Shown: positions 7,958-15,129 of the stretch, piece by piece
Layout: every line of letters begins with the position of its first letter
Position numbering within the stretch: position 1 is the first letter of the stretch
Assembly: GCF_013184745.1 (NCBI RefSeq)
Contig: NZ_JAATVU010000023.1
Coordinates: 1-64,000, forward strand
Length of the DNA stretch: 64,000 nt
Direction: 5' to 3'
DNA from: Mangrovicoccus sp. HB161399
GTDB taxonomy: Bacteria; Pseudomonadota; Alphaproteobacteria; Rhodobacterales; Rhodobacteraceae
Position numbers and translations under genes: made by a program
The notes under the pieces: model-generated
What the model was told of the DNA's origin: nothing
Seen by the model: only the letters and a program-made list of their open reading frames with translations
The model's database searches: none

Positions 7958-10012
7958 ATGCCTGACGGGCTTTTCCGGTCCCCCGGCAACTTGCTGTCGG
8001 AGATCTTCGGTTTCGGTGCCTTCCGTCCCGGACAGGAGGAGATCGTCGACGCCGTCATCGCGGGCCGCGACACGCTGGCCATCATGCCGACGGGCGGCGG
8101 AAAATCATTGTGCTATCAATTGCCTGCGCTGTGCCGCGACGGCGTGACCGTGGTGATTTCGCCGCTGATCGCGCTGATGCGCGATCAGGTCCGGGCATTG
8201 CGCGCGGTAGGGGTCGAGGCGGGCGCGCTGACCTCCGGCAACACCGGGGAAGAGACCGAAGAGGTCTTCCGCGCGATCGACGAAGGCCGGCTGAAGCTCC
8301 TGTACATGGCGCCGGAACGGCTTGCCGCTTCGGGCACGCGCCAGCTGATGCAGCGGCTCGGCGTCGGCCTGATCGCGGTGGACGAGGCGCATTGCGTCAG
8401 CCAGTGGGGCCATGACTTCCGTCCCGACTACCTGCGCATCGGCGCGCTGCGCGCCGATCTGGGCGTGCCGGTCGCCGCCTTCACCGCCACGGCCGATGCG
8501 GAAACGCGGGCCGAGATCGTCACCCGGCTGTTCGACGGCGTGCAGCCTGAAACCTTCCTGCGCGGCTTCGACCGGCCGAACATCCACCTGGCCTTCCGCC
8601 CGAAGGACAGCCCGCGCCGCCAGATCCTGGACTTCGCCGCAGCCCGCAAGGGCCAGTCGGGCATCGTCTATTGCGGCACCCGCGCCAAGACCGAGCAGAT
8701 CGCCGAGGCGCTGGGCAAGGACGGCCATGTGGCGGTCGCCTACCACGGCGGCATGGATGCCGAGGCGCGCCGCGAAGTGGAGGGCCGGTTCAGCCGCGAG
8801 GACGGGCTGATCGTCGTGGCCACGGTCGCTTTCGGGATGGGCGTCGACAAGCCCGACATCCGCTGGGTGGCGCATGCCGACCTGCCGAAATCCATCGAGG
8901 CCTATTACCAGGAGATCGGCCGTGCGGGGCGCGACGGCGGACCGGCCGAGACGATGACGCTCTACGGACCCGACGACATCCGCCTCCGGCGCGCCCAGAT
9001 CGACGAGAGCGCCGCGCCGCCCGAGCGCAAGGATGCAGACCATGGCCGCCTGAACGCGCTCCTGGGCCTTGCCGAGGCGCTGGGGTGCCGCCGCCAGGTG
9101 CTGCTGGGCTATTTCGGCGAGGCGGCGGAGCCCTGCGGCCATTGCGATCTGTGCCAGACCCCGCCCGAGATCATCGACGGCACCGTGGCGGTGCAGAAGG
9201 TGCTTTCGGCGGCGCTGCGCACCGGCGAAAGCTTCGGCGCGGGCCACCTGATCGACATTCTCACCGGGTCGGAGACCGAGAAGGTGAAGCAGCGCGGCCA
9301 TGACCGGCTGCCGACCTTCGGCTGCGGGAAGGAATTCTCCAAGGGCCAGTGGCAGGGGCTGATCCGGCAGATGATGGGCCGCGACCTGCTGCGCCCGGAC
9401 ACCGAACGCCACGGCGCGCTCTACATGACAGAGGCGGCGCGCCCCGTGCTCAAGGGCGAGGCCGGGGTGCAGCTGCGCCGCGACGTGATGGAGAAGAAGG
9501 CCGACCGGCGCCCCGCCGTGCGGGCGATGGTCGCCGACGAGGACGCGCCGCTGTTTTCCGCGCTGAAGGCCAAGCGCTCGGCGCTGGCGGCGGCGCAGAA
9601 CCTGCCGGCCTACATGGTCTTCAACGACAAGACGCTGGCCGAGATGGCGGAGACCCGTCCGGAAAGCTTGGACGCGATGGCGCGGATCAACGGCGTCGGC
9701 GCGAAGAAGCTGGAAAGCTACGGTGCGGACTTCCTGGAGGTGATTGCCGGCGCGTCCGAACGGCTGCATCCGGCGCGGCGGCGGCTGGCGGGGCGCGAGT
9801 CCGGCTCGCTCTATGACCGGCTGCTGGCGGCGCAGGCCGAGCTTGCCCGCGGCGAATGCGGCACGCTGAAGCCGCTGACCTGCTCGGCGGGGCAGATCGC
9901 CAGGGTCGCAGAGATCCGGCCGCGCGATCTGGGGGACCTGGAGGCGCTGCTCGACGAAAGGCGCACCGAGCGGTTCGGGGCGGCCTTCCTGGAGATCATC
10001 TGGGAGGGCTGA
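7958..10012 (+). CDS. recQ: ATP-dependent DNA helicase RecQ
   Basis: A 684-residue 3'-5' superfamily 2 helicase for recombination and repair. Walker A is MPTGGGKSLCYQLPA, motif II VDEAHCVSQWGHDFRPDY, then TATAD, and motif VI QEIGRAGRDG. The RecQ zinc module follows (CGHCDLCQ), then winged-helix and an HRDC domain around 580-650 (VFNDKTLAEMAETRP). There is an extra C-terminal tail of about 60 residues (second HRDC-like repeat, LKPLTCSAGQIARVAEIRPRD). I chose the ATG at 7958, just before the conserved FGFGAFRPGQ; an upstream ATG at 7907 is possible. Confidence 0.97.
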   Translation: MPDGLFRSPGNLLSEIFGFGAFRPGQEEIVDAVIAGRDTLAIMPTGGGKSLCYQLPALCRDGVTVVISPLIALMRDQVRALRAVGVEAGALTSGNTGEETEEVFRAIDEGRLKLLYMAPERLAASGTRQLMQRLGVGLIAVDEAHCVSQWGHDFRPDYLRIGALRADLGVPVAAFTATADAETRAEIVTRLFDGVQPETFLRGFDRPNIHLAFRPKDSPRRQILDFAAARKGQSGIVYCGTRAKTEQIAEALGKDGHVAVAYHGGMDAEARREVEGRFSREDGLIVVATVAFGMGVDKPDIRWVAHADLPKSIEAYYQEIGRAGRDGGPAETMTLYGPDDIRLRRAQIDESAAPPERKDADHGRLNALLGLAEALGCRRQVLLGYFGEAAEPCGHCDLCQTPPEIIDGTVAVQKVLSAALRTGESFGAGHLIDILTGSETEKVKQRGHDRLPTFGCGKEFSKGQWQGLIRQMMGRDLLRPDTERHGALYMTEAARPVLKGEAGVQLRRDVMEKKADRRPAVRAMVADEDAPLFSALKAKRSALAAAQNLPAYMVFNDKTLAEMAETRPESLDAMARINGVGAKKLESYGADFLEVIAGASERLHPARRRLAGRESGSLYDRLLAAQAELARGECGTLKPLTCSAGQIARVAEIRPRDLGDLEALLDERRTERFGAAFLEIIWEG

Positions 10013-10740
10013 GCCTCGGCCCCTGCGGCCCGGCCCGGGCTTGGCCCGCGCCGGAAAGCGTCAGGGCGGCGGGCGGGGGCGCCTCCGGAACAGCCTCGAC
10101 GGCACATTTCCGGTGGCGGCCATGCCCCTGCGGTTGTCCAAATCGGCAGGGTCATGCGATGGTGCCGGGGATCAAGAGGACGGTGCGGTCGGCCGCGGAG
10201 ACGCCGGCAGACTTGGCGCCGCGACATCCGTGCGCAGCCGATTTGCATCCCTCTTGCCGGGAAGACCAGCGCCTCGACGCTGAGCGGGGATCTGCCGGAG
10301 AGGGCGAACGCGCTGGTAAAGGCGCTCCCGGCGGCAGCGGGCCCGGCCAGCGGCGCGGTCCTGCCGGTGGGGAATGTCAGACGCCGTGGCCGAGATCGTC
10401 GACGGGCCTGCGCCGCGTCTATGCCGTCGCCGTCCCTGTCGGGCGGCGTGATTGCCTGGCTGGGCCGCTGACTTCGAAATCGCCGGTCCCGTCGGCGCCC
10501 CTGTCGCGGAACCAACCCGCGGCCGGCTGGACCGGCACAGCACCGGCAGCCGAGAAACCGGCCGGGCCTGCGGCCGGGATTGCCGGAAGAATGGCAGGTT
10601 CACGCGCCGCTCCCGGGAAGTCGCGCCGGGATCCTGCCGCCAGCGGGGACAGGCGGCTGCAATTGCATCAAGTGTCGAAAGATTGCCGGATGCGGCCGTC
10701 CGGGCGCGGTGCGGGCTGCACCGGCCCGGGTCCGGACGTG
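10013..10740. other. gene-free gap after recQ
   Basis: About 730 bases with no recognisable gene. Several open frames run through it in both directions; none has a good start signal or a recognisable family motif. A minus-strand frame has a short protein-like stretch around 10290-10400, which could be the debris of a lost gene, but I cannot identify it. Confidence 0.4.
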
Positions 10741-10926
10741 TCAGGCGGCGCGGTATTCCGCGCCGTTGTCGCGCAGCACGAGCTCGAAATAGGGCGCGCC
10801 GTTGGCAGCCTTCGGGCCGGTCGGCTCGCGGTCGCGGGCCTCCTGGTAGGCGGCTGCGGAAACGAGGGAAGCGGAGGCAGTGAGATACGCGGAGAGAGCC
10901 GCGAGAAGCGGGCGGTTGCTGGTCAT
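10741..10926 (-). CDS. small secreted protein, function unknown
   Basis: A 61-residue protein with a likely Sec signal: MTSNR, then a hydrophobic stretch LLAALSAYLTASASLVSAAA with a possible cleavage near AAA-YQ. The mature part is only about 35 residues (EARDREPTGPKAANGAPYFE...), charged and without cysteines. The start at 10926 has AAGGA eight bases upstream. I do not recognise the family. It sits alone at the edge of the post-recQ gap, with an AT-rich stretch just upstream (10955-10990) that may hold its promoter. Confidence 0.55.
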   Translation of the reverse strand: MTSNRPLLAALSAYLTASASLVSAAAYQEARDREPTGPKAANGAPYFELVLRDNGAEYRAA

Positions 10927-11018
10927 GGCAGATTTCCTTGGGGGCATGTGACGCTGCGTAATTACCCCCAAGCTGGGCATTTTTTCAAATGAGTCTTGGG
11001 AATCCGGTCAATGCAAGG

Positions 11019-11822
11019 TTAAGCGCCGCAGCGCTCCAGCAGCCTGCCGGCGAGGCCGGCATAGCTGCCGCCGAAGAGCCGCAAATGCACCAGCGCGGGC
11101 CAGATCTGGTAGAGCGGGCGGCGGCCTTCCCAGCCCGGTGCCAGCGTGCCGTAGCCGTCGAGGAAGGCCGCCGGAATGCGGCCGAACAGGTCCAGCATCG
11201 CCAGGTCCGCCTCGGCATCGCCGTGATAGCAGGCCGGGTCGATCAGCATCCCGGTGCCGCCGCTGAAATGGATGTTGCCCTGCCACAGGTCGCCATGCAG
11301 CAGCGCGGCCGGGGGGCGGGCAGGCAGCAGGTCCGGCAGGCGCCGGGCGAGGGTCTCGACCCGCCGAGCCAGGGACGCGGGCAGATGCGGAAGGAAGGGC
11401 AGCAGGCGGCGCTCGGCCCAGAAGCCGGGCCAGCTTTCCATCCGGCCGTTGGGGATCGCGACGGGGCCGAAGGCATAGTCCTCGTCCCAGCCGCAAGACG
11501 CCGCGAGACTGCCATGCAGGCGGCGCAGCCCGGCGCCGCAGGCCGTCCAGGCGGCGGCATCGGACGGGCCGGGCTCCAGCCAGTCCAGCACCAGGAGGCC
11601 GTCATCGAAGCCCAGAACGTCCGGGACGGGTGCCCCGGCGGCCGCCATGGCGCGCAGCATCCGGGCCTCGCGCCCGGCCAGCGGGCCGCGCTTCAGCACG
11701 GCAATGCGGCCATCTGCAAGATCGGCGCGGGCGACCTCCGAGAGGTCGCCGCCCTGCAGCGGCACCAGCCGCCGGATCTCCGCGCCGGGCAGCGCCTTGG
11801 CAAGCTGCCCTGCGGGGTTCAC
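11019..11822 (-). CDS. fructosamine kinase family protein
   Basis: A 267-residue protein of the fructosamine/ketosamine-3-kinase family (protein-kinase-like fold). Such kinases phosphorylate sugars attached to lysines, destabilising glycation adducts. Diagnostic pieces are LQGGDLSEV near the N-terminus, the catalytic loop LLHGDLWQGNIHF and the metal-binding IDPACYHGDAEADLAML. The length is slightly short for the family. It starts with GTG overlapping the stop of ygfZ (GTGA), so it is the second gene of a ygfZ operon. Confidence 0.88.
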   Translation of the reverse strand: MNPAGQLAKALPGAEIRRLVPLQGGDLSEVARADLADGRIAVLKRGPLAGREARMLRAMAAAGAPVPDVLGFDDGLLVLDWLEPGPSDAAAWTACGAGLRRLHGSLAASCGWDEDYAFGPVAIPNGRMESWPGFWAERRLLPFLPHLPASLARRVETLARRLPDLLPARPPAALLHGDLWQGNIHFSGGTGMLIDPACYHGDAEADLAMLDLFGRIPAAFLDGYGTLAPGWEGRRPLYQIWPALVHLRLFGGSYAGLAGRLLERCGA

Positions 11823-12589
11823 GCCTCTTCCAGCACCGCGACCGATGCGGCGCCTGCGGTCATCGCCTCGCCCAGCCGGTCGAAGCGCAGGAAGGCAAGC
11901 CCCGCGCCGCCAGCCTGGGTGTAGAGCGTCCCTGCCGCCTGGCCGTCCGAGAGGATCTCGGTGCCCACCGGCACGGGTTCGGAGACCGAGACCCGCTTCA
12001 GCCCCTTGCGCAGCTCCAGCTTGTGCTTCATCCGCGCGACGATCTCCTGGCCGACGAAGCAGCCCTTGCGGAAATCGACGCCGTTGAGCCGGTCGAGCCC
12101 GACTTCGAGGATGTAGGTGTCGCCCGGGATCAGCTCCACGCCCGCCTCGGGGACGGCCAGCTCGACGCGCTTGGCCTCGATCGCCTCGGCGACCTCGGGG
12201 GACTCGGCCAGGTCCTGCCCGTAGCGGCGCCAGCCCAGACCGGGATGGCGCGGATCGGCGAAGCCGTCCGCGGGCACCGGTCCCAGCCCGCGTTCCACCG
12301 ACAGGTCCGTCTGTTCGATTGCGACCTTGGCGCGGAGCTTGTACATCGACAGCTTCTTGGTCACGGCTTCGGCATGTTCCGCAGGCAGATCCATCAGGAT
12401 CGAGTCGGGGCCTTCCGGGATCAGGAAGAAATCCGAGATGTACTTGCCCTGCGGCGTCAGCAGCGCGGAATAGACCGCGCCGTCGTCGAGCCGCTTCGTG
12501 TCGTTGGTGATCAGGCCCTGCAGGAAGGTCCGTCCGTCCGGCCCGGCGATGCGCAGCACCGTCCGTGGCCGTTGAGTTTGTTCTGGCAC
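11819..12589 (-). CDS. ygfZ: folate-binding protein YgfZ (CAF17-like)
   Basis: A 256-residue GcvT-like protein that binds tetrahydrofolate and helps assemble or repair certain iron-sulfur proteins. The family signature K-G-C-[FY]-x-G-Q-E is present as RKGCFVGQEIVARM, and the N-terminal FLQGLITNDT is typical. I prefer the GTG at 12589, just before PEQTQRPRTVLRIAG, with GGGAG about ten bases upstream; the frame is open to an ATG at 12631, which would add 14 residues of unusual composition and leave only 32 bases to the divergent gene. Confidence 0.9.
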   Translation of the reverse strand: MPEQTQRPRTVLRIAGPDGRTFLQGLITNDTKRLDDGAVYSALLTPQGKYISDFFLIPEGPDSILMDLPAEHAEAVTKKLSMYKLRAKVAIEQTDLSVERGLGPVPADGFADPRHPGLGWRRYGQDLAESPEVAEAIEAKRVELAVPEAGVELIPGDTYILEVGLDRLNGVDFRKGCFVGQEIVARMKHKLELRKGLKRVSVSEPVPVGTEILSDGQAAGTLYTQAGGAGLAFLRFDRLGEAMTAGAASVAVLEEA

Positions 12590-12663
12590 CAATTTAGGTC
12601 TCCCGGTAAGGGGGCGCGCGTTCCGGGTCAAAGATGACCTAAACGCTCAGGAAAGGAAAGGTC

Positions 12664-13350
12664 ATGGCGGCGCCGATTTCCGTGGTGATGCCGGTTTTGA
12701 ACGCCGGTGATGTATTGCCGGGCACATTGCAGGCGATCCTGCCCGCTCTGACTGCAGGGCTGATCCACGAGCTGATCTTCGCCGACGGCGGTTCCGCGGA
12801 TTCGACGCTGGAGATTGCCGACGAGGTTGGGGCGCTGGTGGTCTCCGGGCCGCCGGGGCGCGGCGGGCAGCTGGCCCGCGGCATCGCGGCGGCGTCGGGA
12901 AGCTGGATCCTGGTGCTGCATGCCGACACGCACCTGACCGGCGACTGGGTGCAGGCGCTGGCCGGGCACATGGCGGGCGCGCCGGACCGGGCGGGGTATT
13001 TCCCGCTGCGCTTCCGCGCCTCGGGGATCATGCCGGCCTGGGTCGCGGGCTGGGCCAACTGGCGCTCGCGCGTGCTGGGGCTGCCCTATGGCGACCAGGG
13101 ACTGTTCCTGGCGAAGCGGCTGCATGACGAGCTGGGCGGCTATCCCGACATCCCGCTGATGGAGGACGTGGCGCTGGCGCGGAAGCTCAGGGGACGGCTG
13201 CGCGCGCTCGACGGTCTCGCCGAGACCAGCGCGGCGCGCTACGAGGCCGAGGGCTGGCTGGTCCGCGGCACGAAGAACCTGGGCCTGCTGGCGCGCTACC
13301 TTGCCGGTGCGGACCCGGCGAAGCTCGCGCAGCGCTACCGCCGCGGCTAG
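12664..13350 (+). CDS. GT2 glycosyltransferase (TIGR04283-like)
   Basis: A 228-residue family 2 glycosyltransferase. The GT-A fold starts at SVVMPVLNAGDVLPGTL; the DxD-like site is VLHADTHL, and LPYGDQGLF and IPLMEDVALARKL match the short bacterial GT2 subfamily (TIGR04283) linked to arsenosugar-type biosynthesis. No membrane anchor is visible. The usual partner genes of that pathway are not adjacent, so the acceptor is unknown. It converges on the SDR gene; the two stop codons overlap in one CTAG. Confidence 0.82.
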   Translation: MAAPISVVMPVLNAGDVLPGTLQAILPALTAGLIHELIFADGGSADSTLEIADEVGALVVSGPPGRGGQLARGIAAASGSWILVLHADTHLTGDWVQALAGHMAGAPDRAGYFPLRFRASGIMPAWVAGWANWRSRVLGLPYGDQGLFLAKRLHDELGGYPDIPLMEDVALARKLRGRLRALDGLAETSAARYEAEGWLVRGTKNLGLLARYLAGADPAKLAQRYRRG

Positions 13351-14006
13351 ATCCCGGCTTCGGCCAGCAGCGCGGCGGCGGCCTCGTGGATCGTCGCCAT
13401 GCCGTCGGTGCGCTCGGTCGGGAAGAACCGCGCGCGGGTGGCGGTCGGCATCGGCGGCGGGGTCAGGACCTGCACGCGCGGCCCGGTCTTCACCGTCTCC
13501 GCGGCCCAGGATTGCGCCAGCGCGATCTGCCCGGCCTTGGTCGCGCCGTAGCTGCCGTGGAATTTCTTCCCCTTCACGCCGGGGTCGTCGAAGAAGATTG
13601 CCCGCCCGGTCTCGCCCAGCAGGGGCGCGACATAGACGATCAGCCTCCGCGTTGCATCCACGTTGACCGACAGCGACTTGTCCCAGTCCTTGGCGGCGAT
13701 CATCTGCGCCGGCGTCAGCGGCGCGGCGTGGATCGCGGCATGGACCCACAGCGAGACGCCGCCCCAGCGGTCGTGGATCGAGCGGCACAGGTGCTGCATC
13801 GCGCCGTCGTCGGTGATGTCGAGCGGCGCCAGCGTGGCCGAGCCGCCGGCGGCCTTGATCTCGTCGTCGAGCTCCTCGAGCCCGCCGATCGTGCGGGCCA
13901 CGGCCATGACGTGATGGCCCTTGGCGGCAAGCGCGCGGGCAATGGCGAAGCCGAGCCCGCGGGAGGCTCCGGTCACGAGGGCGGGGAGGGCGTCTGTCCG
14001 GGTCAT
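13347..14006 (-). CDS. SDR family oxidoreductase
   Basis: A 219-residue classical short-chain dehydrogenase/reductase. The nucleotide-binding loop is TGASRGLG near residue 12; the catalytic YxxxK is in GSYGATKAGQ. The usual NNAG motif is replaced by VHAAIH, and the C-terminal substrate loop is short. The start is the ATG of MTRTDALP at 14006; the frame is open upstream to 14240 but that part is not protein-like. The substrate cannot be told from sequence. Confidence 0.85.
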   Translation of the reverse strand: MTRTDALPALVTGASRGLGFAIARALAAKGHHVMAVARTIGGLEELDDEIKAAGGSATLAPLDITDDGAMQHLCRSIHDRWGGVSLWVHAAIHAAPLTPAQMIAAKDWDKSLSVNVDATRRLIVYVAPLLGETGRAIFFDDPGVKGKKFHGSYGATKAGQIALAQSWAAETVKTGPRVQVLTPPPMPTATRARFFPTERTDGMATIHEAAAALLAEAGI

Positions 14007-14183
14007 GGCGCGGTTTTGCCGGCGGCCGCGGGGAAAGGCAAGAGGGGCGCGGGCCGCGTGCCCTGCGGCCTGATGGGGCGGGCGGGCTGCCGCGGCGCGG
14101 CGGCGCAGGCCGTGGCCAATGGTCCTATATTGCAGGTGGTTGATATGGATGGGTAAATTCGGATGCCCGCCCGTGTCTTCGGC

Positions 14184-14212
14184 TTGAACGTGCAACCTGC
14201 GGTCACTATAGC
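14184..14212 (+). promoter_or_regulatory. sigma70-type promoter with flanking inverted repeat
   Basis: TTGAAC at 14184-14189, a 17-base spacer and TATAGC at 14207-14212 make a good housekeeping promoter for the HAD/glycosyltransferase unit; the start site would be near 14219. The arms TGCAACCT (14191-14198) and AGGTTGCA (14215-14222) form a perfect inverted repeat around the -10 element, a likely operator. Confidence 0.6.
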
Positions 14213-14243
14213 TTAGGTTGCATGACTTGTCGGGGGACATAAT

Positions 14244-15122
14244 TTGGCCACGGAGATAACCACTTACGGGCGCGAAGAGCGCGAGATCTACGAGGCCCCG
14301 GATTTCGACAGCTATTACGGCTCAGGCCGTGCCCAGGCGCTGGTGGACCGGTTCGAGGCCATGCTGGCAGGGGCGGATGTCTGTTCCTTCGACGTGTTCG
14401 ACACGGTGCTGCTGCGCGACGCCCGGTCCGAGCTGGAGCGCTTTGCCGACGTGGCCGCCGAATTCGTCCGCCGCGCCGGCCGCGCGGGCCATGGCCAGGT
14501 GCCGTCCGTGCGCACCTGCCTTGCGGCCCGGGTGCTGGCCGCCTCGACCGCCTACCAGATGAGCCGGCCGGTGAAGGGCTGCCGAGAGGGGCGCTTCGGC
14601 GACATCGTGCGCAACCTGGTCGCCTCGCTTTCGCTGCCCGAGGATCCCTTCGCGGAGCTCTGGCGCGCCTCGGAATTCGAGATCGAGGCAGCGCAGCTGC
14701 GCGGCTCCCCCTTCATCGAGAACCTCGTCGACCTCGCCGTGGCGCGCGGCAAGACGGTGATCTTCATCTCCGACATGTACCTGTCCGCCGAGGAGATCGC
14801 CCGGCTGGTGGAGACCTGCGGCATGTCGCTGGAAAAGGTTTCGCGCATCTTCTCCAGCGCGGACACGGTGGTGAACAAGCGCTCGGGGCTGGTCTATGAC
14901 CTCGTCTGCGGGGAATGCGGCGTGGAGCCGGGCCGGATCCTGCATCTGGGCGATTCGCTGGAGGGCGACTTCCTCGCCGCCAAGCGCCGCGGCCTCGAGG
15001 CGATCCACCTGCCGGTGCCCAAGGCGCTGATGCGGCAGCGGCTGGACAGCCACCGCAGACTGATGGCCGAGCTGGCCGGGGAGTCCCCCCTGCCGCTGCC
15101 GATCGCTCCGCCGGCCCTGTGA
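14244..15122 (+). CDS. HAD-like hydrolase, split COG5610-type N-terminal half
   Basis: A 292-residue haloacid-dehalogenase-fold protein. Motif I is SFDVFDTVLLR with D50 and D53, motif II VIFISDMYLS, motif III region KRSGLVYD and motif IV HLGDSLEGD. This set (FDVFDT, SDMYL, GDS-x-x-D) matches the large HAD-like proteins of the COG5610 type seen in polysaccharide clusters. The start is TTG at 14244, with GGGGG about eight bases upstream and a promoter at 14184-14212; the first downstream ATG (14359) would leave motif I very close to the N-terminus. Seven bases separate it from the next gene, whose N-terminal domain looks like the other half of a COG5610 protein. Confidence 0.78.
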   Translation: MATEITTYGREEREIYEAPDFDSYYGSGRAQALVDRFEAMLAGADVCSFDVFDTVLLRDARSELERFADVAAEFVRRAGRAGHGQVPSVRTCLAARVLAASTAYQMSRPVKGCREGRFGDIVRNLVASLSLPEDPFAELWRASEFEIEAAQLRGSPFIENLVDLAVARGKTVIFISDMYLSAEEIARLVETCGMSLEKVSRIFSSADTVVNKRSGLVYDLVCGECGVEPGRILHLGDSLEGDFLAAKRRGLEAIHLPVPKALMRQRLDSHRRLMAELAGESPLPLPIAPPAL

Positions 15123-15129
15123 GGTAACG

